Shown here: positions 7,777-15,804 of the stretch, in pieces | Layout: every line of letters starts with the position of its first letter | How positions within the stretch are numbered: position 1 is the stretch's first letter | From: DATGLE01 sp035294325 | Lineage (GTDB): Bacteria; Chloroflexota; Ktedonobacteria; Ktedonobacterales; Ktedonobacteraceae | Direction: 5' to 3' | Assembly: GCA_035294325.1 (NCBI GenBank) | Contig: DATGLE010000107.1 | Span: 1 to 29,825 of the forward strand | DNA length: 29,825 bases | Notes under the pieces: generated by a model | The model's database searches: none | What the model was told of the DNA's origin: nothing | The model's input: the letters and a program-made list of their open reading frames with translations, nothing else | Made by a program: the position numbers and the translations under genes

Positions 7777-8532
7777 ATGCAGTTAAAGGGGAAGGTCGTC
7801 ATCGTCACTGGAGGAGCGCAGGGCATTGGCCGTGTCTACGCCGAACGGATAGCCGACGAGGGAGGCGCCGTCGTCATTGCCGACGTGGTTGACCCTCGTC
7901 CTGCTGTCGAGGCCATTCAGCGGAAGGGCGGCACGGCGCTGGGATTAGAGACGGATGTCACCAGCGAGTCCTCGACGCAGCAGATGGCCTCCCAGGCACT
8001 GGAGCGCTTCGGGCGCATCGATGGCCTGGTCAACAATGCCGGTATTTACGCTTCCCTGACGCTGAAACCGTTTGAAGAGATATCTTACGAAGAGTGGAAC
8101 AGAGTGCTCTCGGTGAATGTCAGTGGCCTCTTCCTCTGTTCGCGGGCCGTCGTGCCCTGCATGCGCAAACAGGGCGGCGGGCGCATTATCAATATTTCTT
8201 CCGGCACACCCTTTAAGGGCACCCCACTCCTGCTCCATTACGTTACCAGCAAAGGGGCTGTCATCGCCTTCACCCGTGCTCTGGCGAAGGAACTCGGGGA
8301 TGCGAATATCCTGGTCAATGCTGTGGCGCCCGGATTTACCCTGAGCGATACCGTGCAGAAGAACGAACAACAGATGCGCCTCTTCCGCGAGGTCTCCGTA
8401 TCGGCCAGGACGCTCAAGCGCGATCAGCGCCCCGAAGATATCGCCGGTACGGTGGTGTTCCTGTTGAGCGACGACAGCGCCTTTATCACCGGGCAGACCA
8501 TCGTCGTCGATGGCGGAGCCTACTTCCATTAG
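7777..8532 (+). CDS. SDR family NAD(P)-dependent oxidoreductase
   Basis: This is a 251-residue classical short-chain dehydrogenase. It has the nucleotide-binding motif TGGAQGIG (11-18), D36 at the end of strand beta-2 (favours NAD over NADP), NNAG at 86-89, catalytic serine at 141-142, and Y155-x3-K159 (HYVTSKG). The C-terminus DSAFITGQTIVVDGGAYF is typical. ATG 7777 is chosen from GAGGGT about 8 bases upstream and from the SDR start MQLKGKVVIVTGG; the frame extends further upstream but into the regulator gene. A small hairpin (CCCTTT/AAAGGG, 7741-7755) lies in the 49-base gap after the regulator. It probably oxidises or reduces a hydroxyl/carbonyl intermediate of the pathway; the substrate is unknown. 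Confidence 0.9.
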   Translation: MQLKGKVVIVTGGAQGIGRVYAERIADEGGAVVIADVVDPRPAVEAIQRKGGTALGLETDVTSESSTQQMASQALERFGRIDGLVNNAGIYASLTLKPFEEISYEEWNRVLSVNVSGLFLCSRAVVPCMRKQGGGRIINISSGTPFKGTPLLLHYVTSKGAVIAFTRALAKELGDANILVNAVAPGFTLSDTVQKNEQQMRLFREVSVSARTLKRDQRPEDIAGTVVFLLSDDSAFITGQTIVVDGGAYFH

Positions 8533-8575
8533 TAGATAGCATGCCAGGCTTCGTCGCATAGCTACGTGATGTATC

Positions 8576-8589
8576 GCGCCTTCGGGCGC
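8576..8589 (+). terminator. Small UUCG hairpin after the SDR gene
   Basis: GCGCC-TTCG-GGCGC makes a five-pair stem with a stable UUCG tetraloop, 44 bases past the SDR stop in a 177-base gap. No T-tract follows, so it may only weaken read-through. TTTGAT-N8-ATCAAA (8647-8666) further down is another short inverted repeat, just before the ThDP enzyme gene. Confidence 0.3.
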
Positions 8590-8709
8590 CCTGCAAGCCG
8601 GCGAGCGCGATCAATCGCGCAGTCATGCAGGAGAGAGATTACCGTCTTTGATCGTTAAAAATCAAAATTGCGCAGCTACGCAGATATAGTGTTCTGGAAA
8701 GAGCATGAC

Positions 8710-10350
8710 ATGTCAACCGAGTCACCAGGGAATTTTCATCCCCACGAGCCTGCCGAGCGCCATACGACGAGCGATTACCTGGCAAACTTTTTGCGCGTGC
8801 AGGGGGTGCAGCGCGTCTTCGGGGTGCCAGGCGAGGAGGCGAATCTGCTCATCGATGCCCTGACGCGCCACGGCATGCGGTTCATTCATGTGAATCATGA
8901 GGTGACGGCCGGCTATGCGGCAGAGGCGAGCGGGCATATCTCTGGTATCCCCGGCGTCTGTCTCTCCACGCTTGGTCCCGGCGCGGCGAACCTGGTCAGC
9001 GGCGTCTCGCTTTCGCTGCTTGAGCGCTCGCCTGTGCTTGGTTTGAGCGGCGATAGCGATACGAGCGGTCCGCTGGAGTGGACCAAGCAGCGCCTTCCGC
9101 TGGAGGCGATGTTTCGTCCGGTGGTGCGCTACGCGGCCAGCGTCTCGGCTGCCAGCGTAACGGAGCAGCTCCCGCAGGCGTTCGCAGCCACGCTCACCTA
9201 TCCCTATGCCCCGGCGTACCTGGCATTTCCCGTCAATGAGCAGAGTCAGCTCGTGGCCCGGCAGGAGGGAACGCGAATCTCAGCGCCCGCGAACGCGTGT
9301 ACTGATGTATCCCTCTCGGCGCAGGCGGAGTCCTTGATCGCCCACTGTCGTCGGCCCGTACTGCTAGCGGGCCTCGGCGTCGCGCTGGAGGGCCAGGGCG
9401 AGGCGGTGCAGAGCCTGGCGGAGCAGTATCGCGCGCCTATCGTGCTGACGCCGAAGGTCAAGGGACATGTGCCAGACGGCCACCCACTGCTGGCCGGCGT
9501 ACTCGGTCCCTATGGCGACGGCGCTGTACACGCTTTGCTCAGGGAGGCCGATCTGATCATTGCCCTGGGGCTGGACGGTGTGGACTTCAATAAGCGCTGG
9601 TCGTTCGAGACGCCGTTGCTCAGCCTGGGGCCGGTGGTGCCCGGCGATCCCTCGTTCCCGGCTGTCGCCGAGGTCGCGGGAATGCTGGCGCGCTTGATCC
9701 CGCAGTTGATAGAACTGCGCCGGGCACAGCCGGCATGGCCGGCGGATGTCGCCGCTCGCACCTACAGTCAGGCTCGCCAGGCGCTCGCTCCCAGAAGCGG
9801 CAACGGCCTGGACCTGCCGGCGCTGCTGGAGGAGATGCGCGCTATCATGCCGCGTGATGGCGTCCTGACCTGCGACAGTGGCGTACATAAGCTCATCACG
9901 ATGGGAAGATGGCCGGTCTTCATACCAAAGACCTTTCTCATCTCCAACGGGCTTGCCGCGATGGGCTATGCCCTGCCGGCGGCCCTCGCCTCCAAACTGG
10001 AGCGGCCTGCGGCTGCGACTGTCGCGCTGCTCGGCGACGGATCCATGCTGATGTATGCCGGTGAGCTGGAAACGCTGGCACGCCTGCACCTGCCAGTAGT
10101 CCTTGTTGTACTCAATGATAGTTCGTACTCGCTCATCCGGCTCAAGCAAATGCGCGCCGGGCTACGGCCAACCGGCGTGGATTTTGCCCCCGCACGCCTG
10201 GCTGCTATGGCGCAGAGCCTCGGTGTGCGCGCCTGGTCGGTGGCGGATCTGCGGGCCTTCCGTGCGGCACTGGATCAGGCGCTGGGACTCGACGAGCCGG
10301 CGCTGATCGAGGTCGTCATTCCCTGGGAATCGTATCAGGTCTATCTCTAA
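8710..10350 (+). CDS. ThDP-dependent enzyme, acetolactate synthase large-subunit-like
   Basis: This 546-residue protein has the three-domain layout of the acetolactate synthase/benzoylformate decarboxylase superfamily. The N-terminal PYR domain carries the cofactor-activating glutamate E64 (HVNHEVTAGYAAEASG) and STLGPGAANLV. A central domain spans about 205-340. The C-terminal PP domain carries GDGSM near 442-446, and VVLNDSSYSLI supplies the Asn of the GDG-x(n)-N motif. Retention of E64 argues against glyoxylate carboligase, which has Val there. No regulatory small subunit lies nearby, so a catabolic decarboxylase, lyase or ligase of a 2-oxo acid fits better than branched-chain amino acid synthesis. 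ATG 8710 has GGAAAGAG 5-6 bases upstream; a TTG at 8668 is less likely. Confidence 0.85.
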   Translation: MSTESPGNFHPHEPAERHTTSDYLANFLRVQGVQRVFGVPGEEANLLIDALTRHGMRFIHVNHEVTAGYAAEASGHISGIPGVCLSTLGPGAANLVSGVSLSLLERSPVLGLSGDSDTSGPLEWTKQRLPLEAMFRPVVRYAASVSAASVTEQLPQAFAATLTYPYAPAYLAFPVNEQSQLVARQEGTRISAPANACTDVSLSAQAESLIAHCRRPVLLAGLGVALEGQGEAVQSLAEQYRAPIVLTPKVKGHVPDGHPLLAGVLGPYGDGAVHALLREADLIIALGLDGVDFNKRWSFETPLLSLGPVVPGDPSFPAVAEVAGMLARLIPQLIELRRAQPAWPADVAARTYSQARQALAPRSGNGLDLPALLEEMRAIMPRDGVLTCDSGVHKLITMGRWPVFIPKTFLISNGLAAMGYALPAALASKLERPAAATVALLGDGSMLMYAGELETLARLHLPVVLVVLNDSSYSLIRLKQMRAGLRPTGVDFAPARLAAMAQSLGVRAWSVADLRAFRAALDQALGLDEPALIEVVIPWESYQVYL

Positions 10351-10394
10351 CTGTTTGTCTCGTATGTAAGCAACACATGCATTCTGGAGGATAC

Positions 10395-11285
10395 ATGCAA
10401 ACCACGGACCGACCAGACCTGGAACTGCTGGAGGGAGCTATCGACATCCATACCCATACCGCTCCTGACCTCTTCCCGCGCCAGATGGACAACATCGAGT
10501 GTGCTGAGCAGGCGAGGAGCAAGGGTATGCGTGCCATCGTGCAGAAGTTCCATCACGGCGTTTCGGCTGATCGCATCTATTTTGTCAGACGCGAGGTTGC
10601 CGGTATTGATGTACTCGGCGGCATTGTGCTGAACAACGCCGTCGGAGGACTCAACCCCTACGCCGTCGAGACGGCTATTAAATCTGGAGCGAGCATCGTC
10701 TGGATGCCAACTATCTCCTCCAAGAACCATCTCGACCAGTTCGGCCAGCCGGGCTTCCCGGCGATGAAGCAGGTCAGATCCATTCGTATGAAGGAGAAGC
10801 CGCTCACGGTCTTCGACGAAAACGGCAAGCTTGTTCCGCAGATCTACGATATCGTCGATCTCATCGCGGAAGCTGATATTGCCCTGGCAACGGGCCACCT
10901 CAGTCCTCCCGAAGTTACCGCCGTCTTGAAGGTAGCGAAGGAGCGCGGGGTGAAGCGCCTGCTGGTTAACCATCCAGAATACATTGTGAACGGCAGTATA
11001 GAGGAGCAGAGGGAATGGGCGCAGATGGGGGCCTTTATCGAGCACCTGGTGATCTTTATGATGCCAGCCTGGCATCACTACTCACCCGCGCAGATGGCGC
11101 AGATGACGCGCGAGGTCGGCCCTGAGCATGTCATCATGGCGACTGACCTGGGGCAGATCCACAATCCGCCGCCGGCGGAAGGATTGCGTATATTCATCCA
11201 GCTGATGCTGGAGAACGGCATACCTTACGCCGATGTCAAGCGCATGGTGCAGGACAACCCGGCGGCGCTTATGGGATTGGATTAA
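10395..11285 (+). CDS. Amidohydrolase-like metal-dependent hydrolase (DUF6282-like)
   Basis: This 296-residue protein starts its barrel with AIDIHTHTAPD, giving the D17-x-H19-x-H21 metal site. Further candidate ligands are H168 (ATGHLS), H193 (LLVNHPEY) and D251 (IMATDLGQ), in the order expected for amidohydrolase/PHP-like barrels. It resembles the DUF6282 group, whose activity I do not know. It probably hydrolyses an amide, lactam or lactone. GGAGG at 10386-10390 places the start at ATG 10395 rather than 10377. It lies 44 bases after the ThDP gene and 27 bases before the cyclase, so the three are very likely co-transcribed. Confidence 0.78.
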   Translation: MQTTDRPDLELLEGAIDIHTHTAPDLFPRQMDNIECAEQARSKGMRAIVQKFHHGVSADRIYFVRREVAGIDVLGGIVLNNAVGGLNPYAVETAIKSGASIVWMPTISSKNHLDQFGQPGFPAMKQVRSIRMKEKPLTVFDENGKLVPQIYDIVDLIAEADIALATGHLSPPEVTAVLKVAKERGVKRLLVNHPEYIVNGSIEEQREWAQMGAFIEHLVIFMMPAWHHYSPAQMAQMTREVGPEHVIMATDLGQIHNPPPAEGLRIFIQLMLENGIPYADVKRMVQDNPAALMGLD

Positions 11286-11312
11286 TTATGAAAACCTGGA
11301 CAGGAGAAATAG

Positions 11313-11984
11313 ATGGGGCGTCTGATAGACCTGACCGTCACCATTGGACCCGAGACATTAAGCCCACCATCGGTGAACAAGCGGCTGACGCTTACCACCG
11401 CGTATCGCGGCCCCGGCTACTGGCGCGCCTCGACGGTTGAAATGGTGCTGCATACCGGTTCACACGTCGACTTCTCGGCCCACACCGTCGAGAATGGCGA
11501 GGTGGCCGCCACGGTTGACCTGGAGCGGGCGTGCGGCCAGGCGCTTGTGCTTGATCTGCACGACCTCGGAGCCGATCAGCCCATCAGCGTCGAGCGCGTC
11601 GCAGACTGTGGGGAGGATGTGCGCCCCGGCGATATCGTGCTGGTGCGTACCGACTGGACCGAGCGCATGTGGGGCAACTTCCCAGATTACTACCTGCACT
11701 CGCCCTATTGCACGCCCGAGGCTGCCAGGTGGTTGATCGAGCGCGGCGTCAAAGCGGTTGGCTTCGACTGTTTTAGCGAATATTGCGCGCGGCTACCCGA
11801 CTTCACCTCTGAGGACTTCATCATTCACAAGATTATTCTCGAAAATGGCGCGCTCCTCATGCAGCAAATGACCAACCTGTCGCAACTGCCAGTCGGGCAG
11901 CGCTTTCAGTTCTTCGCCCCTTATATCAAGATGCGGGAGGCCGAGGGATCGCCGGCGCGTTTCTTCGCCTTGCTCAATGTATAA
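11313..11984 (+). CDS. Cyclase-family (kynurenine formamidase-like) hydrolase with Glu-to-Gln change
   Basis: This 223-residue protein belongs to the cyclase/kynurenine formamidase/isatin hydrolase family. The metal motif HxGTHxDxxxH is present as HTGSHVDFSAH (H47, H51, D53, H57). The C-terminal motif keeps H172 and the TNL after it, but the Glu normally 12 residues after that His is Q184 (codon CAG at 11862-11864, LLMQQMTNL). In the family this Glu binds the second metal, so chemistry or metal content may differ. Members hydrolyse cyclic amides, formamides or lactams. AGGAGAA 4 bases upstream supports ATG 11313. Its TAA is followed after 16 bases by the FAD subunit gene, which places it in the Mo-hydroxylase operon. 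Confidence 0.85.
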   Translation: MGRLIDLTVTIGPETLSPPSVNKRLTLTTAYRGPGYWRASTVEMVLHTGSHVDFSAHTVENGEVAATVDLERACGQALVLDLHDLGADQPISVERVADCGEDVRPGDIVLVRTDWTERMWGNFPDYYLHSPYCTPEAARWLIERGVKAVGFDCFSEYCARLPDFTSEDFIIHKIILENGALLMQQMTNLSQLPVGQRFQFFAPYIKMREAEGSPARFFALLNV

Positions 11985-12000
11985 ATCAGGAGGTGTAGAT

Positions 12001-12852
12001 GTGACCACGACAGATTTTTTCATCCCGTGCTCCGTCAATGAGGCCGTTGATCTGTTGAGCGAACACGGCGAAGAGCTGGTCGTGATGGGCGGAGGCACGA
12101 TTATGATGTACCTCGTCAACGAGGGTCGGTTGTTTCCGCGCAAGGTGATGAGCCTGAGACGCTCCGGCATGGATGAGGTGCGCGCGGTGGATGGTCATGT
12201 GGAGATCGGCGCGGGAGTGACGATAGCCCGCATTGCTCAGCTTGACGCGCTCTCCATACTCGCGCAGGCCGCTCGCATACTCGGCGGCCCGGCAGTGCGC
12301 AATATGGCGACAATAGGCGGCAACCTGTTCGCGCACGCGCCCTACGGTGATCTGGGCGTGCCGCTTCTGGCGCTGGACGCGCGGATCGAGTTGAGGAGCA
12401 AACGGGGCCAGCGCACAATACCGCTTGAGCAGTTTTTCGCCGGGCATCCGGGCGGCGAGTACCTGGCTGCGGAACTGGTAACAGCGCTGCACGTACCACT
12501 GCCACAGGGGCACGGTGTTTACCTCAAGCTGGGGAGGCGGCACGCGAATACGCCTTCGGTTGTCGCCGTTGCCGCGCAGATAACGCTTGATGATAACAAC
12601 GTGTGCAGAGCGGCGCGTATCGCACTCGGGGCGGCGTCGCCCCGGCCCATGCGGGCTGTGCGCGCCGAGGCGGCTCTTGTTGGAGAGCGGCTCGACGATG
12701 CCAGCATCACGGCTGCGGCGGAGGCAGCGATGAGCGAGAGCGACCCGGCAACCGATGCGCTTGCCAGTGCGTGGTACCGGCGCCGTATGGCCGGGCTGTA
12801 TGTGCGCAAGGCGTTGGAGCAGGTGGCGCATGCCAGATCGGGAGCGCAATAA
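12001..12852 (+). CDS. Molybdenum hydroxylase FAD-binding (medium) subunit
   Basis: This 283-residue protein is of the CO dehydrogenase/xanthine dehydrogenase medium-subunit family. Features are DFFIPCSVNEAVDLL at the start, a flavin motif VVMGGGTIMM near 33-42, and NMATIGGNLFAHAPYGDLG, which matches the FAD-binding TIGGN...D pattern. The C-terminal CO_deh_flav_C domain follows from about 175 (GVYLKLGRRHANTPSVVAVAAQI). It carries electrons from the iron-sulfur subunit to an acceptor. GTG 12001 is chosen because a perfect AGGAGGT (11988-11994) lies six bases upstream; an in-frame ATG at 11977 lies inside the cyclase gene. The gene order FAD, Fe-S, Mo is common in this family. Confidence 0.92.
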   Translation: MTTTDFFIPCSVNEAVDLLSEHGEELVVMGGGTIMMYLVNEGRLFPRKVMSLRRSGMDEVRAVDGHVEIGAGVTIARIAQLDALSILAQAARILGGPAVRNMATIGGNLFAHAPYGDLGVPLLALDARIELRSKRGQRTIPLEQFFAGHPGGEYLAAELVTALHVPLPQGHGVYLKLGRRHANTPSVVAVAAQITLDDNNVCRAARIALGAASPRPMRAVRAEAALVGERLDDASITAAAEAAMSESDPATDALASAWYRRRMAGLYVRKALEQVAHARSGAQ

Positions 12853-12901
12853 AAGACTGATCGTATGCCAACAGTGTTTTGATGCCACGAGGAGCGTTTG
12901 T

Positions 12902-13393
12902 ATGAATACACTCACAGATACATTGACGGTTACGTTCAAGCTCAACAGTAAGCCTGTGGCGCTGGCCGTTCCTCCACTGACGACGCTGCGCTCGGCTCTG
13001 CGCGAACACCTGCACCTGCATGCCACGAAGGCCGGCTGCGGCCAGGGAGGGTGCGGTAGCTGCACGGTGCTCGTCAATGGCGAGCCGACGCTATCCTGCC
13101 TGCTGCCGGTGGCGCTGGTCGAGGGCCAGGAAGTAACGACGTTGGAGGGGATCAGCAGCTACGGCAGCCTGCATCCTCTGCAAGAGGCGTTCTATGAGCA
13201 TTTCGCGGCCCAGTGTGGATACTGCACGTCGGGCATGATCTTAACGGCGAAGGCGCTGCTGGAGCGCAATCCACATCCCAGCCGCGAGGAGATAGCCGAG
13301 GCGCTGTCCGGCAATATGTGCCGCTGCACCGGCTACCTGCCCATCGTTGAGGCTATCGAGGATGCAGCAAGAAAGATGGAGGAGGGCCAATGA
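12902..13393 (+). CDS. Molybdenum hydroxylase 2Fe-2S (small) subunit
   Basis: This 163-residue protein has both 2Fe-2S domains of xanthine-oxidase-family small subunits. The plant-ferredoxin-type cluster uses C46, C51, C54 and C66 (AGCGQGGCGSC...C). The helical domain uses C105, C108, C140 and C142 (QCGYC ... MCRCTGY). It relays electrons from the Mo centre to FAD. GAGGAG about 7 bases before ATG 12902 supports the start. It overlaps the next gene by four bases (ATGA type), a sign of translational coupling. Confidence 0.95.
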   Translation: MNTLTDTLTVTFKLNSKPVALAVPPLTTLRSALREHLHLHATKAGCGQGGCGSCTVLVNGEPTLSCLLPVALVEGQEVTTLEGISSYGSLHPLQEAFYEHFAAQCGYCTSGMILTAKALLERNPHPSREEIAEALSGNMCRCTGYLPIVEAIEDAARKMEEGQ

Positions 13394-14766
13394 AACAGCT
13401 GGGCATCGTAGGCCAGTCGGTCAGACGCACCGACGGCATCGGGCACGTCACTGGCACAACACGCTATGTTGACGATGTATTTTATCCGAACATGCTCTGG
13501 CTCAAGATGGTGCGCAGTCCGGTGGCGCGGGGCATTATCCACAGCGTGGATACTTCGCAGGCCGAAGCCTTCCCCGGAGTGGCCGCAGTAATAACGGCGC
13601 GGGATGTTCCCAATAACTGGTATACCATCCTCGGTCTGATCGGTATTGGACCGAACGATGAACCCGTGCTCGCCGACAGCGAGGTCATGTACGAAGGCGA
13701 GCCGATCTGCGCCATCGTGGCGGAGAGCGAGGAGATTGCGTGTGAGGCCGCCTCCCTGGTCAGAGTCGAGATCGAGGAGCAGGAACCGGTACTCGATCTC
13801 GAATATGCCCTCAGCCCGCAGGCGCCGGCGATCAAGAAGTGGGGCAACAACACCTATATGTACGACGGCATGGACCACCGCCAGGTACGCTTCGGGAATA
13901 TCGAGGCCGCGTTCGCTCAGGCCGACCATATCATCGAGGGCAGCTATCAGATGTCGCCAATCGAGCACGTGCCGATGGAGACGCACGTTTGCGTCGTCAA
14001 TCCCGAGGGCGATGGCCGGCTTACCGTGCATACCAATACGCAGGCGCTCTACTTCTCACTGGATAACACCGCCATTATTCTCAAGATGCCAACACACCGC
14101 CTGCACTTTATAGGCGGCACTGTGGGCGGGGGCTTTGGCGGCAAGGTCGATGTCATCACCGAGCCGATTACCTGCATTGCCGCGATGAAGACGGGGCGCG
14201 CGGTAAAATGGCGCTGGACGCGCGAAGAAGAGTTTCGCCGCTCCTCGACGCGCGCGGGGGCGAAGATAGAGTTTCGTGATGCCGTCATGAACGATGGACG
14301 CATCATCGGGCGCAAGGTGCGCAGCCTGCAAGATGCCGGCGCCTATCATCGACACTCGCCCTATGGCCTTCAGAAGCATATGGCGAATGTGGCCGGCCCG
14401 TACAATATCCCGAACGTCTGGATCGATGCCTATTGCGTTTATACCAATCGCCAGCCAGCCTCGGCCATGCGCGGCTTCGGCGTGACAGAGGCCAGCTTTG
14501 CCGTCGAGGTCCAGATGGAGAAAATCGCCCGCACCATAGGCATAGATTCGTGGGAGATCCGCATGGTCAATGCCTATCGCAATGGTCAGATGCGCGCGAT
14601 ACGCAAGGTTGTCGAGGACGCGACGCTGGTGGAGACGATCAAGGCCGCTGCCGATCTGGTCGGCTACGAACTGCCAGCGCATCTACGGGCTATGCACTCA
14701 AACGATTATATACGCGAGGACAACGATCAATCGCACGGCGAGGGCGCGCCTCGTCACGACAGGTAG
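13390..14766 (+). CDS. Molybdenum hydroxylase molybdopterin subunit, N-terminal half
   Basis: This 458-residue protein covers the N-terminal part of a xanthine-dehydrogenase-type large subunit. An aldehyde oxidase a/b hammerhead domain lies at about 1-125 (VRRTDGIGHVTGTTRYVDD). The first Mo-binding part contains IGGTVGGGFGGK and the conserved arginine motif PASAMRGFG. It lacks the VAYRCSFR motif of form I CO dehydrogenase, so CO oxidation is unlikely. The frame stops at TAG 14764-14766, about where a single-chain protein would continue. A second gene with its own strong ribosome-binding site follows nine bases later. Both halves are intact, so this looks like a true split subunit. The E. barkeri nicotinate dehydrogenase has a similar split (about 50 and 37 kDa, from memory). 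Confidence 0.9.
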   Translation: MKQLGIVGQSVRRTDGIGHVTGTTRYVDDVFYPNMLWLKMVRSPVARGIIHSVDTSQAEAFPGVAAVITARDVPNNWYTILGLIGIGPNDEPVLADSEVMYEGEPICAIVAESEEIACEAASLVRVEIEEQEPVLDLEYALSPQAPAIKKWGNNTYMYDGMDHRQVRFGNIEAAFAQADHIIEGSYQMSPIEHVPMETHVCVVNPEGDGRLTVHTNTQALYFSLDNTAIILKMPTHRLHFIGGTVGGGFGGKVDVITEPITCIAAMKTGRAVKWRWTREEEFRRSSTRAGAKIEFRDAVMNDGRIIGRKVRSLQDAGAYHRHSPYGLQKHMANVAGPYNIPNVWIDAYCVYTNRQPASAMRGFGVTEASFAVEVQMEKIARTIGIDSWEIRMVNAYRNGQMRAIRKVVEDATLVETIKAAADLVGYELPAHLRAMHSNDYIREDNDQSHGEGAPRHDR

Positions 14767-14775
14767 GAGGCTGAG

Positions 14776-15804
14776 ATGGCGAAAGTACGTGGACGCGGCA
14801 TCGCGGCCGTGAATTATCCAACTGGAATGAACCTGGGGGGCGATCCGAGCCAGGCATTGATTTTCTGCCAGCCGACGGGCAATTTCAGCGTGAAGCTTGC
14901 CAGCACCGATCTCGGCCAGGGATTGAAAACTGCGATTGCCCAGATCGCGGCAGAGACGCTGGGTGCCTCGCTCGATACGATCATCGTCGATACCGGCGAT
15001 ACCGACTCGGCCCCGCATTGTATGGGAACCTTCGCCAGTCGCGGCACACATCGCATCGGCAATGCTGTGATTATGGCGGCGCGTGAGGCGCGGCAGGCGC
15101 TATTAGATATCGCCGCCGAGGAACTGGAGGCGGTGCCGGAGGATCTGGTGGCTGCCAATGGCGAGATCTACGTCAAGGGTTCGCCACATCGCAAGATCAG
15201 CATTCCCGAGGTCGCCGGAGCCGCGCATTTCAAATATGGGCGCACAATCTCCGGGCGCGGCATCTTCCTCAAGCCGCTGAGCAAAGTCGATCCCGAAACC
15301 GGCGCCTGCGATCCCGATTCGACTGAGGCGCACGCGACCACCGTGGCCGATGTCGAGGTCGACACCGAGACGGGCGAAGTGACCGTGTTACGCCTTGCCA
15401 GCGCCTATGAGGTCGGCCAGCAGGTCAACCCCGAGATGGTCAACGGGCAGATCATCGGCGGCGCGGTCATGGGCATGGCGCACGCGCTGATGGAATCGGT
15501 CTTCCCCTACTATCCCTCGCTCGACCATCACCCGGGCAGCTTCAGCGAATACCTGATTCCGACTGCTCTGGACGTACCCGAAATCGAGAGTGTGGTCCTG
15601 GAATATCCCTCCTCGAATGGTCCCTATGGCGTCAAGGGAGTTGGTGAGATGACGGCTAACTCGCCCATTCCGGCGATTGTGAATGCTATCTACGATGCCG
15701 TCGGGGTGTGGATCACCGATCTGCCCGTGACGCCCGAGAAGGTGCTGCGGGCCCTGGAAGAGAAGGAAGCGTATGGCTCTGCTGGAAGTAGAAGAAATCA
15801 ATAA
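14776..15804 (+). CDS. Molybdenum hydroxylase molybdopterin subunit, C-terminal half
   Basis: This 342-residue protein covers the C-terminal Mo-binding part of the same enzyme. It begins RGRGIAAVNYPTGMN, holds the TDLGQGLKTAIAQIAAETLG motif that contacts the cofactor, and ends with GVKGVGEMTANSPIPAIVNAI. In that last motif E291 is the catalytic glutamate that activates the Mo-bound water. Without this protein the N-terminal half could not be active, so the two should assemble. AGGAGG (14765-14770) followed by five bases supports ATG 14776. The 3' end overlaps the ABC ATPase gene by 32 bases, tying the enzyme to the importer. The substrate is not predictable from these motifs; aromatic N-heterocycles and aldehydes are usual for the family. 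Confidence 0.9.
   Translation: MAKVRGRGIAAVNYPTGMNLGGDPSQALIFCQPTGNFSVKLASTDLGQGLKTAIAQIAAETLGASLDTIIVDTGDTDSAPHCMGTFASRGTHRIGNAVIMAAREARQALLDIAAEELEAVPEDLVAANGEIYVKGSPHRKISIPEVAGAAHFKYGRTISGRGIFLKPLSKVDPETGACDPDSTEAHATTVADVEVDTETGEVTVLRLASAYEVGQQVNPEMVNGQIIGGAVMGMAHALMESVFPYYPSLDHHPGSFSEYLIPTALDVPEIESVVLEYPSSNGPYGVKGVGEMTANSPIPAIVNAIYDAVGVWITDLPVTPEKVLRALEEKEAYGSAGSRRNQ

Noticed and set aside
8710..10350. Glyoxylate carboligase
   Set aside because: The activating Glu is present (E64), whereas Gcl has Val at that place.
13390..15804. Mo-enzyme as aerobic CO dehydrogenase
   Set aside because: The active-site motif VAYRCSFR is absent; the matching position reads ASAMRGFG as in other xanthine-oxidase-family enzymes.
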